Assembly: GCA_905221615.1 (NCBI GenBank)
Contig: CAJNDT010004868.1
Coordinates: 1 to 64,000, forward strand
Direction: 5' to 3'
DNA from: Symbiodinium sp. CCMP2592
Taxonomy: Eukaryota > Sar > Dinophyceae > Suessiales > Symbiodiniaceae
Length of the DNA: 64,000 nt
Shown here: in pieces, positions 11,617 to 21,344 of the stretch
Numbering within the stretch: the stretch's first letter is position 1
How the letters are laid out: every line of letters begins with the position of its first letter
The notes under the pieces: generated by a model
Told to the model about the DNA's origin: nothing
Databases searched by the model: none
What the model saw: only the letters and a program-made list of their open reading frames with translations
Translations under genes and position numbers: made by a program

Positions 11617-12510
11617 TCACACTCGATATGAAGTGCACTGACTGTGAGCCGTACTCAAGAAAAGCATAGTGGCAATGTACGCGACTTCCGCTATGCAAAA
11701 CACTGTCTGGCTCCTGCTCGAAGGCTGAGTTTCACAAACTTTCTCCCAACAGATGCCAACCAGCATGCAGAAGCCGGCAATGGTTGTCCCCAGGCCAGCT
11801 CCCACACTGACTAAATCAGCATCCGCAGCGACCACGCTCAGAGAACATGCTACATCCTCGCCGTTATGGCCGATGCCAGCACAGCCCTCACAAGTTCCGC
11901 CCCTCTTCTGGACGGAGTCTGCCTGCTTGACGAACCCGTTGACGCAAAACACGTCTAAGACGCAGAGAACAGAAGCATTGAAGATGAGACTTCTGCTGAA
12001 AGCAATCTCCGGGGTTGTATGTTTGATGAAGAGTCCATGTAAGTAGACATCACCAGCTTGTAAGCACCAGCAGGCCGTCACAGCGCCGAGCGCCCCAAAG
12101 TACTCGTTGAGGAAGCTGCCAACGCAAGGCTTCTCATTCCCAGTAGGCCCTGCCTTATCTTGGGACTGCGCCTTGACACTGTCGAACGTACCACTGGCCT
12201 CAACGTCCAAGGTGGGCGTCAGGATCTTGACAAAGATCTGCATGCCGCCTCGCATGTGCGGCGCCAAGTGAAGGGTCGATTCCTTCTGCAGGTTGTAATC
12301 CGAAAGAGTACGGCCGCACTCAAACTGCCTGCCAGCAAAGATCAGGTGCTGCTGGTCGGGCGGGATGCCTGCCTTAATTTGGGACTTCGCATTGACTTTG
12401 TCGAACGTGCCACTGGCCTCAACGTCCAACGTAATCGTCTTGCCTGTCAGGGTCTTGTCAAAGATCTGCATGCCGCCTCGCAAGCGCGGCACCAGGCGAA
12501 GGCGTGCCTT
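11617..12510 (-). pseudogene. divergent polyubiquitin remnant fused to a hydrophobic tail
   Basis: On the minus strand the frame first carries a degraded ubiquitin C-terminus ending LRGG. One complete 76-residue unit follows at 12471-12244, starting MQIF and containing [22 protein letters not shown] and QKESTLHL. A second unit from 12243 has lost about four residues after MQIFVKILT and breaks off around residue 35. Then comes a ~170-residue Cys-rich, partly hydrophobic extension with no ubiquitin similarity. Compared with canonical ubiquitin the full unit has K27N, I30S, R42H, K48R, D52C and an altered tail (HMRGG for RLRGG). Canonical ubiquitin is almost invariant, so this looks like a decayed copy. 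A divergent ubiquitin-like fusion remains possible. Confidence 0.75.
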
Positions 12511-13726
12511 TCATGGCACTGGGGCTACCGATAGCTCCGCGCTGCTGCGGCCATTCGAGCCCTTATGGGAATATTGGTATATTCCTTATTCTGGGTAATG
12601 CAGGAGTTATATCATGAACAGTGGGACTGCGCCCCTTCGTCCTCTAAGACGCGCGACCTGCCGGTCACGCCACCTTCACTGAAGAGGGTGAGACAGACTC
12701 ACCTGGCGGATGAGGCGCATGTAGTGTTAATGTGGTTTTGTAGCGTTCTCGAAATGCCTGTGCCTCCGGGGCCTTGATCGGGTTGGGACAATTGCAGATG
12801 GCTGGTGCTGGACAGGATTGTCAGCTGAATCGGCATACTGACGATAGTCATGGTGATGATGTCCAATCATGATTAGGATGGTGGTGATGATTATGATGAC
12901 GAGCTGATGGCGATGGTTGGGATAGGTTAGCATGTCCGACACTAGCACCACCGCCAGGACAACACTATTGCTCTGCTGTTGCTGCTGCTGCTTCTACGAG
13001 CAGTAGTAGTTGTCATTTCCGTCGCCATCGTCATGGCAGTGCTCCAATACGGCTACTGCTGCTGGGACTTGTCCTCCCACTGGAGATGTTACATCTGTAG
13101 TGCTGCCTATTACCGAATCATAGTTGTAAGCGTCGTCCTACTCCTACACCGTTGCTCCGACAATGCTCCAAACCCAACCACTCTAGACTCTAGACTGGGC
13201 TGGAGTGGGAGGGATGGGGCAGCTTGCCGGGGCTCCGGGGAGGAACGGGGGCTGATGGGCGGGGTGTATCGTTTCTTCTACGTCGGCGTCGTCTACACGC
13301 TTCTGTCTTTATGCGCTCAGTGCTGCACATACACACATTTCTAGAAATTTGTACCTACGCACATCCGCACACGTGTACATAGCACCTGGGCACAGGCACG
13401 AAGGGGATACATGCCTATCTCGCTGTCCTCTCCGTCTACATGTGCATGTAAGTATGCACAGGTATGCTGGCGTGTGAGTAAGCAAATACACAGATCTGCG
13501 CTTGCACAGGTGCGCACACCCGCACATCCATCCATCCATCCATCCATCCGTCCGTCCGTCCATGCATCCATCCGTCCGTGCGTCCGTCCATCCCTGCTTG
13601 CGTACGTGCGTGCGTGCTGCGTGCATGCATGCATGCATGCATGCATGCATAGATGTGTACATACATACGTGCATACATGCCCACATCTTCACATATTTAC
13701 ATACCTGCATACGTACTTATCAGCAT
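12511..13726. other. gene-poor stretch rich in simple repeats
   Basis: Contains ATG/GAT-rich sequence (12840-12920), GCT/GTT-rich sequence (12965-13060) and a tetranucleotide tract (CATC, CGTC, GCAT, CATA) at about 13523-13700. The open frames over it, with Cys/His/Met-rich translations on both strands, are by-products of the tetranucleotide repeats. No gene is supported. Confidence 0.75.
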
Positions 13727-14131
13727 ACTTGACACATCGTGTCGCAGGTCTGGTCAATCAGTGCATATTGCCGAAAGCTGTCAGGAGAAGTCAGAACATG
13801 CGATCTGAAGTACTGCATAGAACAAACACAAATCACTCATGTAAGACTGACCTATGCAGACCCTCACTCATGACTGTCGCATTAACAGACAAACTCTTGA
13901 ACAAGAACTGAGCAAGAAACTGACCAATGCAAGCCCTCACTCATGACTGTCGCATTCACAGATAAGCTCTCAAGCTGCCACAAGCGTGACCCATGAGCAG
14001 CTTTATGCAGGTACAGGTTCACACGTCTGTGAGCCCATCCAGTCAACATCCATAGCTTCATTGGCGTGGCTAGGATGCGACTGCCACGCCCCCTGCTGTC
14101 TAACTCACTCACGTCTCTTGGAAACAGAGTT
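13727..14131 (-). repeat. 405-bp direct repeat, left copy
   Basis: Starts ACTTGACACATCGTGTCGC and ends GGAAACAGAGTT. By eye it differs from the right copy (23299-23703) at about two positions. It contains two ~45-bp sub-repeats about 72 bp apart, around the shared word CTCACTCATGACTGTCGC (first near 13863, second near 13935). The base after the repeat on the inner side begins GGACACACACA. Relative to the minus-strand ORFs this is the 3' copy. Confidence 0.9.
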
Positions 14132-14232
14132 GGACACACACAAGCCCCGAAGGGCTCTGTGCAGTGTTGATGGTCGTTGCGCGCTGTTTTCCTCACGGAT
14201 TTTTGCATCGAAACGTCTTGTTCTTGGCAGAT

Positions 14233-14709
14233 CTAGGAGAGTGGGCTACGAAACTTCAGGAACCGCAGTCTGTACACTAAGTGTAATTCGACTTCGGCTT
14301 CTTCTGCATCAGAATCGAAGTACATGCAACACTGAGTTGCAGTTTGGTATGCAGCATTGGCCAATGACACGATACTCACTCGCAAACGCTTCTGTGCTAG
14401 GTCTACCACAGCGCGCATCCACCGTTTGGAAATGCTGCCCAACGTGGTGCAGGCCACGGCATTGATTTGAACAAAACGTATGGTGGTATGCAAAGACTGA
14501 AAACCCATGGTCAACTCAGCCGAGGAGGACAGCCGAAATTCTTGTATCCCACGATGCAAGAACGTGTACGCCACCATGGTTTCGGTTATGGGTTGTGCCT
14601 CTTCCGGGTCGTCATTTCGGTCGAGGCGGGTAATGAATGTGATTCTGGCTCTGATCGGCAACAGGTACGTCAAGAAGTTCTCGAGCACGTCAGAAGCGGC
14701 CCAATCCAT
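14233..14709 (-). CDS. element ORF F, unrecognised 158-residue protein
   Basis: The last ORF of the element, starting MDWAASDVLENFLTYLLP. It is mixed hydrophobic and basic with no motif I recognise. An Asp/Glu patch (DSDAEEAEVELH) lies near the C-terminus. An 11-bp repeat array starts roughly 80 bases ahead of its start, as for ORFs B and E. The size, strand and shared upstream array support it as a real element gene, but its function is unknown. Confidence 0.5.
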   Translation of the reverse strand: MDWAASDVLENFLTYLLPIRARITFITRLDRNDDPEEAQPITETMVAYTFLHRGIQEFRLSSSAELTMGFQSLHTTIRFVQINAVACTTLGSISKRWMRAVVDLAQKRLRVSIVSLANAAYQTATQCCMYFDSDAEEAEVELHLVYRLRFLKFRSPLS

Positions 14710-14790
14710 GTTGTTCAGAATCTACAAAGCTTCCAGACTGCTTGATACAAAACTCTATTACATGTCTGATGAAAGCAACTCACAAAACCG

Positions 14791-14905
14791 CAGAACTTGC
14801 ACATCCCTGACATGTCTCTCCGCACATTTCCTGGACAGCACTTGCACGTACCTCGCACGTCCCTTGCACATCACTTGCAATCCGCTTGCATATCCCTTGC
14901 TCATC
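14791..14905 (-). promoter_or_regulatory. 11-bp-period repeat array upstream of ORF F
   Basis: On the plus strand, units of the type CNCTTGCACAT follow each other at exactly 11 bases for about six copies (core 14849-14915), with looser copies before. The array lies between ORF E and ORF F, about 80-200 bases ahead of the start of ORF F. Phasing close to the DNA helical repeat suggests an array of binding sites on one face. The regulatory role is inference. Confidence 0.55.
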
Positions 14906-14957
14906 ATTTCTCTTGACACAAAGCAGCGGTGGACTCTTTTTAACCGTCACCGCTCTC

Positions 14958-15518
14958 TTACTTTCGGTTTAAGACGTACTGCACATGTTTCAAAGTAGAA
15001 GAAAAACGCTTCCTAGGGCCTTGCTTTTCTTTAACAATGCGTTCCCCATGTTGTCTCAGGAAATCGAGAATAAATTGGGCTCTGTTGTGGATGAAGAAGT
15101 CGTCACCAAGCACTCTCGTGCCTTCCATTCTGCGGCGAAATTGGGCTCTGGGTGCAGGACGAATCTTGATGCGCGCACCATCAGAACCTTCATCAATCAT
15201 ACGAAGCTTGCGTTTCCGCGGCGGGTCAATCTTCAACATGTTGGTGTGTTCTGCAGCGGACCGGTTCGACTTTGGAAACTGAACTGATCGACCAGGGGAC
15301 ATTGACGTAGACTGTCGGCCAAGGAACGATGACACATTCGAACTCTCATGATCAGGGACGAAATCAGCCGAATCAGGATCACTGACCAAGGTAACACCTG
15401 ATGCCAAAGCTACACGTCGATCGTGTTCTTGGTCCGACACTGCAAAGTCTGACGAAAAGTCGGACGAGTGCACGTCCGATACAGAGGCAGCATCGCTCTC
15501 AAAACTGGACACCGACAT
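14958..15518 (-). CDS. element ORF E, small acidic-then-basic protein
   Basis: A 186-residue ORF. The first ~75 residues are Ser/Asp-rich and acidic (SDVHSSDFSSDFAVSDQEHD). The second half is strongly basic, with PPRKRKLR, IKIRPAPRAQFRRR and KEKQGPRKR, followed by a helical C-terminus. This charge layout would suit a nucleic-acid-binding or nuclear-targeted protein. No known domain was recognised. An 11-bp array begins about 110 bases upstream of the start. Confidence 0.55.
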   Translation of the reverse strand: MSVSSFESDAASVSDVHSSDFSSDFAVSDQEHDRRVALASGVTLVSDPDSADFVPDHESSNVSSFLGRQSTSMSPGRSVQFPKSNRSAAEHTNMLKIDPPRKRKLRMIDEGSDGARIKIRPAPRAQFRRRMEGTRVLGDDFFIHNRAQFILDFLRQHGERIVKEKQGPRKRFSSTLKHVQYVLNRK

Positions 15519-15628
15519 AATTGGAAGCTACCTGTACGTTCCAAGTCTTTTTAGAACTGCAGAGTGCCTTGAGGACATGAGTCAAAACAGTGTCTGCAAA
15601 CGTTCACAACACATGCTACCGGCAGATC

Positions 15629-15714
15629 GCTTGCATAACCCTTGCACATCCCTTGCGCATCACTTGCACGTCTCTTGCACATCCCTTGCAATACACTTGC
15701 AGCAACACTGGCAC
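15629..15714 (-). promoter_or_regulatory. 11-bp-period repeat array upstream of ORF E
   Basis: About eight consecutive 11-base units of the type CCCTTGCACAT (plus strand), the cleanest of the three arrays. It lies in the gap between ORF D and ORF E, ending roughly 110 bases from the start of ORF E. Confidence 0.6.
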
Positions 15715-15743
15715 ACAGAGTCTTCTTTGCAACTGCTCACGCT

Positions 15744-16968
15744 TCACTCTGAGACTTCAATCACTGCTGGGAGTGTTGGGGGCAACTCTGAGGATTCTTG
15801 CTGCTGGAGAGAGTTAACACAATGGGTAGTCACAGATTGAATGGAATGCAAATCCGTCAGCAGGTTGCCCACCACTTCGTTGGTCTTCTGAAGTTTCTGA
15901 AACAGTTCTGTGATGGCAGACATGACTTCTGCCATCTGCGACTCAGTGTCCCTGATTTGTGTGGTGAGCACGTCGAGTTGGGACTGTTGGATCTTTTGGA
16001 CGGAGATAGCTTCTTCCCGAAAGTGACGAAATTCACCTCTGATTGTGATCAGCTCTTGTTGTGTGTAGGAAATCCAGCGCTGAAGAGGTGCCAACGGATC
16101 ACACGCTGAGTTGCTCGACATTGGTGCAATGGGGGGAAACTTGAGCAGGATGCTGCAAAACTGTTCTGATATGCATTGCAACATGAATGAAGTGATACTC
16201 ACAGCACTTGCATCGGATGCACGTTCTTTCCTCACTGCAAAACTCACAGGTGCCGCAGATACAAGCAAAGTTGCCGAACTTCTGTCACTCCGGACATACT
16301 TAGCTGAGATCAGACGATTGACTGCGTCGAAATCGGCGTGATTCACGCCTTCTGGTAGGCATGGGTTTAGATCTGATTGGAGTACCTGACGTAGCTGAAG
16401 ATGTAGGAGCAGCCGACGACGAAGCGGTACTCGACACCAAAGGAGGGTCAGGCGCACGAAGCACCGAGCTTCCTGGCAGTGCCGGGGGGGGAAGGACGGG
16501 TGCAAAGGCACTGGGTGGGGGGAAATTGGGAGGGGGAAGAGGAGGAGGGAGGGGAGGGGAGGGAGAGGGGGAGGGCCAGGGGGAGGCAGGGGAGGAGGTG
16601 TGGAGCTGGAAGACGGGTTGTCAATCTGCGATCGGCACACTCCTCATTGCTGGCGAGGGGGGTGGAGGGGCATAGGGATGGGATCTGCAATTGCCACTGG
16701 ACGAACGTGATCCTGAAGCTCCACTACTGCTGGGACGTTCCTCACGCAGATTTGCTTTATCCCTCTCATCCAAACGACGCAACTCTTGCTGCAGCATTCT
16801 TTCTGTACCTTCGCGCACAAATGCTGTCAATTGAAGTACAAGTGCTTGTCGAAGTTGAGGTCGTGATACAAAGTTGAGCAATCTCACACGCGCTGAATGA
16901 GTGAGCGTTCTCAAGAACTCATCGATGCTGGGATCCGAAGGTGGCACCGCCGACATGCTTGCTTTCAA
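15744..16968 (-). CDS. element ORF D, proline-rich then coiled-coil protein (frameshifted)
   Basis: Two overlapping minus-strand frames read as one protein: 16968-~16640 (start MKASMSAVPPSDPSID, then a helical region with RMLQQELRRLDERDKANL and a Ser/Pro-rich end) and ~16640-15744. The second opens with a polyproline stretch encoded by a C/T tract at about 16610-16480 and ends in a long heptad-rich helix of roughly 110 residues (from PLQRWISYTQQEL to LHSIQSVTTHC), a likely coiled coil. A frame change near 16640 is needed. It could be a real indel, an assembly error in the C/T tract, or a small intron. A coiled coil suggests self-assembly, as in structural ORF1-type proteins of retroelements; that role is inference. 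Confidence 0.5.
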
Positions 16969-17102
16969 GGATGTTCTCGTCTCTTAGCCAAAAACACTGC
17001 GACGTCGACAGCTGCAAGTCTCTCACAAATAAAGAACTCAAATGAAAACATGCTGCATGTGTGTCCGCTGTCAACTATCAACTGACTAACTCAGACCCTC
17101 TT

Positions 17103-19766
17103 TTACCGTTTCATCAAAGCTTCACACAGGTGATATGAGTATCCAAGATTCGCTAACCACCGCACAAAAATGTGGACAGCTACTTCAGCTTGACACGTTG
17201 GCCAAGTGTACTTGCGAATAAGGGAAATTCTCGACTTCGCGTCTGACACCAGCAATCTATCGCTACCTGCACTCATGGGATGTCGGACTTGCCAAAGGAA
17301 CTTTGGCTGGAGATAGTAAACAGTTCGGTTTCGGACATCGATGTCAAATCCCAAAAAATGACCATCACCGACCGCTTCAAGTACAATCGGAGAACCATAA
17401 AAGGTCTCCTGGCTGAAGACCTGAAAAGGCACTGTTTTATGCACTTCGGTGGGTGCAATCACCAGTCTGTTGTCCACATATCTTGCGAGAAAAGTGGAAG
17501 GGAAACTCGAGATCTGCGGGAACATTGCTGCCCAACCGAGCTCAGTCATCACCACCGGAAGGGAAGAGAGAACAGGACTGATTTGGTTACCAATTGACGT
17601 GCCATCAACTTGTTTCCACACTCTATTCAGCGCAACGAACAAGCCGCACTCAAAGCTGAGGCGAACAATGGTGACCAAGTCGTAAGGATCAATGGTCTTC
17701 CAATCGAAGTGCCGACGAATATTGGAAATCCTCCCATGGATGGAACGAAAATGTTTGCTCTTCTCATTGATGCAAACCGACAGTTTAACATCAGGGTGTC
17801 TGACAGTGAACATACGAACCAACATCTCCACTGCTTCCAGGATACGACTTTGGGGCACCGAGTTAAAGAACCCGACTAGATCGTCATTGAGCAGTTCAAG
17901 TTCAGTGTCCAACGAACAATGCTTGAACACTTGATGAATGTGGTGCCAAATCTGCGGAACACTGCGTGACAATGAACCAGGCCATACTGTGTTGACCATT
18001 TGGTCAATACAGATCGCTGCGGCTCTAATAGGGCCCAAGGCTGTATTCTTGTAGCTGATGATTGTTCGTCCTGACTTAAAGGACTTTTTGCGTTTGAGAA
18101 AGATCTGCCCCACAGGCAAATTGGCATCCAGCTTGAATCCCCACGGGTACTTGCGAACCAATGAAGGCGGAATATGCGCACACAGAAAGAGCTTTGCTGA
18201 CGACACGGACATTGGCATGGCTCTGAACACCTTGACATCTGACCATACACGTTGGCAGGATTGGAAGTAGAATCTAGGGCAAAAGACCATAAGATGCGTT
18301 GACTCGTGATCAGCGAGGTGAATCACCCATTCTGTACATACAATGTCCTTCAGCTGCAGCGCATGACCTTCCTGAAATTTCGGGCATAGGCACAAATGAC
18401 GAAGATGGAAGTGCCACTCATAATGAATGAACCGCTGCCACATGGGGAGAGTATGCAATGGAGTAAAATGTGTCTTGCACCAAACCTTGTACGCGGAGGT
18501 CGCCTGCTTCATGTACTTGACTTTTGATGGAAAGACAAGGGATTTAGAGTTGGCCTGAGCAAGTTCTCTGAGAACCGGTTGGCGAAATGATAGCGTCTCG
18601 AGGCCAGTAGCCACATGTCCATCCACCAAATCCACATTTGGGTGCTGCTGCTGAAACTGTTGGCATCTGCATTGAAGTTGATCAACTGTTGTCTCAGCAA
18701 GCTTCTTCTCCCACTCAAAGTGATTGTGAAGAATAGAGCCCAGTGATTGGGGAGCAGACTCTCTAGGCGTCCTGGAGGGAAGGTGAAACGGAATGCAAAT
18801 GCCTTTGAACTGCTGAATGGTATGAGACAAAAACGAGGAGACATGAGAAGCAAAAGAGGGATGAGACAGAAACGGTAAAGTGACGGACTTGTTGTGCCTG
18901 GGTACGGAGCAGTTACGAAACCGTAACGCAGATTTGAGCAACTGTACCACCCTAGATCTGAAAGGTTGCTCCATGATCTTGGCCATCCTGAACATCGCGT
19001 ACAACTCTAGCACTGACACTTTGGCAGACCTGACAATTTTTGCAGCAGAGAAAGATGCCGAGGTCAGCGACGCCAAGTCGTACAGAAGTGACCATGCTTG
19101 GCTTTTGTCCATCAAACATCGAGTCGGAGTACTTGTTGAAGCAGCACGTCTTCGAACTTTTGCCCAAAGTCTGGAAAACAGTGAAACATTCTTAACATTC
19201 TTAAGAGAAGGACGTGGCCTGAGTCTCTTGAATCCCAATGCTGACTTTATAAAGAAGCGATCAATGAACGGTGAATTGAATCTGGGCTGCCATCGATCAA
19301 TGAGTACATGCTCTTGTACCCAGGCTTGTTTGTAGTCATCATGAACTGAAAGACAAAGTGTAGAGAAGTCGAAGTAACTGCCAAGCGAAGCCCAAATGCG
19401 AATAGCAGGTTCAACTTGAACATATTGCTCACGGAGAACTTGCTTGAGTTTGGACTGACGGTTGAATTCACGCTTGGAAATAGTGATTGAGGTGCTTCCC
19501 ACATACATCCATCGGTCTCGTTGCTTGAATGAAGAACGGGTACTCCAAGACACGGGAGCTTTCAAATAAACTGCAAAAGGACGCTGAAACCGTGTGAATG
19601 TATACTCAGACGGTGTAACTCCAGCTTTCTGCAATTTTTCAAGCAGCCGTTGCTCTGGCGAAGTACCCCTGGAGTAATAGAACAGTAGAATCAGATGACA
19701 AAAACCTTGCAACCAAATGGCCATCACTTTGTCCACATGCGGAATAAATTGAAGCACAAACGACAT
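17103..19766 (-). CDS. reverse transcriptase with N-terminal GIY-YIG endonuclease
   Basis: 887 residues in one intact frame. Residues ~65-170 fit a GIY-YIG nuclease: AVY at 65-67, YVG at 88-90, a following Arg near 99-103, Glu152 in QEHVLIDRW and Asn164 in PRFNSPF. Residues ~540-850 fit a reverse transcriptase: motif A NDDLVGFFNSVP with Asp628/629, motif B QVDGTSIGNQISP (719-731), motif C Y763-V-D765-N766, then FLGFDIDV (804-811). The second Asp of the usual YxDD is Asn. The order nuclease then RT matches permuted Penelope-like elements; most Penelope-like elements carry the nuclease at the C-terminus. The protein would nick the target and copy element RNA there. The start is the first Met of the frame; ORF B ends 85 bases upstream. 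Confidence 0.85.
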   Translation of the reverse strand: MSFVLQFIPHVDKVMAIWLQGFCHLILLFYYSRGTSPEQRLLEKLQKAGVTPSEYTFTRFQRPFAVYLKAPVSWSTRSSFKQRDRWMYVGSTSITISKREFNRQSKLKQVLREQYVQVEPAIRIWASLGSYFDFSTLCLSVHDDYKQAWVQEHVLIDRWQPRFNSPFIDRFFIKSALGFKRLRPRPSLKNVKNVSLFSRLWAKVRRRAASTSTPTRCLMDKSQAWSLLYDLASLTSASFSAAKIVRSAKVSVLELYAMFRMAKIMEQPFRSRVVQLLKSALRFRNCSVPRHNKSVTLPFLSHPSFASHVSSFLSHTIQQFKGICIPFHLPSRTPRESAPQSLGSILHNHFEWEKKLAETTVDQLQCRCQQFQQQHPNVDLVDGHVATGLETLSFRQPVLRELAQANSKSLVFPSKVKYMKQATSAYKVWCKTHFTPLHTLPMWQRFIHYEWHFHLRHLCLCPKFQEGHALQLKDIVCTEWVIHLADHESTHLMVFCPRFYFQSCQRVWSDVKVFRAMPMSVSSAKLFLCAHIPPSLVRKYPWGFKLDANLPVGQIFLKRKKSFKSGRTIISYKNTALGPIRAAAICIDQMVNTVWPGSLSRSVPQIWHHIHQVFKHCSLDTELELLNDDLVGFFNSVPQSRILEAVEMLVRMFTVRHPDVKLSVCINEKSKHFRSIHGRISNIRRHFDWKTIDPYDLVTIVRLSFECGLFVALNRVWKQVDGTSIGNQISPVLSSLPVVMTELGWAAMFPQISSFPSTFLARYVDNRLVIAPTEVHKTVPFQVFSQETFYGSPIVLEAVGDGHFLGFDIDVRNRTVYYLQPKFLWQVRHPMSAGSDRLLVSDAKSRISLIRKYTWPTCQAEVAVHIFVRWLANLGYSYHLCEALMKR

Positions 19767-19850
19767 GAACTTGCCAATCTCAGTAATGCGAACGTGAGCT
19801 GACCGAATCTCCTTTGCGGAGAATTCATTGGAAGCAAGGCTGTGTGCAAT

Positions 19851-21011
19851 TCAGACAACTTGAAATGCTGCCGCTGCGATGCACGTAGAAAGACTCTTGA
19901 TACCCATCCTAGATGCAAACGTCGCCGAGATACCGAATTTGACTGCAAGTTCTTGCAGTTTGGCTTTTTCCTTGCCTCCATAGTTGATCTGCACAAGCTT
20001 GGAGACAGAAACAATGTGCTCTTGAAATTCTGCAAAGCGCTTGCCTAGGGGGCGTTTGAAACTCTGGATCCACTTGTCAATGTCACCCTCTCCTGATCCT
20101 TTTAACCGTGCTTTGTGATCATTCAAGGCTTCTGCAGGAACACTGTCGATCTTGTTCTTGAAGTCAGTCTCCCAAGTCTTCGGTGGCGTCCCGGATTGTG
20201 GACCAGGAGCACTGGATTGTGAAGCAACCGGGAGCTGTGCTTTGGAAGTGGGTTTCGTAGGGGTAACGGGAAGTCCTGCGGCTTGCAACTGTTCACGGCG
20301 GCGGTTAAGCTCTTCCGAAATTTGAAGGAACTTCTGGGATTGGTGGGCACCGGCATGTTGTCAAACATCAGCTGAACGATCTTGTCAATCAACGGCTGAA
20401 ACAGGATGGCGGAATCTGTGGTCTTGCTGGGAACCATTGTGGACGGATTGGCGGTCTGAAAAAGTTGCGTAGCAACTGCATCGATGTCAACCTTGCGATC
20501 TCGAAGGCTTTTGGTCACTTGCGACACGAACACCGCTTCGGCAACTGTGGCAACTGGCACAACACTGAAGAACTTGCCATGGCTTAATGCTCTCAGACGC
20601 CAATCTGAAACTCCATGGAACAGGAATTCCTGAACAGGAATGCAAAGTGGATCTTTCCCTGCGATTCCTTTCTTTCGCGACCACGGGGTGGCTTCAATGC
20701 ACTTACGAAATGACAAACCATGAAGTGCAGTTGAGTCATAATGATCACGATCTGACGTCCATCCATTCGGTAACGCAGGTACAAGAACAGGACCTTGATG
20801 AAGTGGCATGGGAGTAGACGGACGGCGAAGATGAAGGTCCCGAAGCAAGTGGAGGTGGAGGTAGGGGAGGCGGCTGACTAGCAGGAGCAGACTTGGGGAA
20901 GTTGGGATCATTCCAACTGCCCGAGCTGTACGGCTGAAAGCGATGCTGGCCCCACGGTTGTTGGGATCTCCCGTATCCTGTGCTGGAGTTCCACTGTCCA
21001 TTCCATGCCAT
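19851..21011 (-). CDS. element ORF B, Gly/Pro-rich N-terminus, two frame changes
   Basis: Read from 21011, the protein begins MAWNGQWNSSTGYGRSQQPW, passes a proline-rich stretch, and then continues in another frame from about 20.8 kb (a helical region with VTKSLRDRKVDIDAVATQLF). At about 20.33 kb it returns to the first frame, ending with a helical and basic part (TWETDFKNKIDSVPAEALND, then GEGDIDKWIQSFKRPLGKRF) and a stop at 19851. Both shifts return to the original frame, so ~386 residues are recoverable. The continuous 353-residue frame starting at 21184 overlaps an 11-bp array, so its N-terminus is unlikely. Composition suggests a nucleic-acid-binding protein. No domain is recognised. Confidence 0.5.
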
Positions 21012-21117
21012 GGTTTCTGAACTAGAGACAAAGCTAAGTCCAAGGGAACGCTAAAGACACTTCGAATCAAAGAGCTCCATAGAAGAACAAACATGCTCAA
21101 CGAAATCTCAAACTGCA

Positions 21118-21243
21118 GCACTTGCGTCAATCTTGCACGACCCTTGCACAGCACTTGCTCAACTCTTGCACATCTGCCGCTCACCCTTGCACTGCTTCTG
21201 AGGCTTCACTTGCACAACACTTGCATATCCCTTGCTGGCACAC
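21118..21243 (-). promoter_or_regulatory. 11-bp-period repeat array upstream of ORF B
   Basis: About eleven units of the CNCTTGCACAT type at 11-base spacing, two of them degenerate in the middle. The array begins about 107 bases ahead of the ORF B start at 21011 and lies between ORF A and ORF B. It shares its unit with the arrays at 14791-14905 and 15629-15714. Confidence 0.6.
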
Positions 21244-21344
21244 CGCTCGATCCGAACTGGCATGTTTTTATACATGTGTGCGCAGATCGCAGTTGGCAAT
21301 GGAAGACGCTTGAGAACGTGGTTGGTCAAGGCAACTTACGGCAC

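Noticed and set aside
13309..13911. ORFs of 133 and 166 codons around 13.3-13.9 kb
   Set aside because: Built on CATC/GCAT tetranucleotide repeats, with Cys/His/Met-rich translations on both strands.
13727..14131. Hammerhead ribozyme in the 405-bp repeat
   Set aside because: Expected from some Penelope-like elements, but neither strand shows the CTGANGA core with a matching GAAA at suitable spacing.
14791..14905. CRISPR-like array
   Set aside because: Repeat units are contiguous 11-mers without spacers, and the genome is eukaryotic.
21012..21184. N-terminal extension of ORF B to 21184
   Set aside because: The extension translates the 11-bp repeat array and leader. The Met at 21011 in the neighbouring frame gives a more protein-like start.
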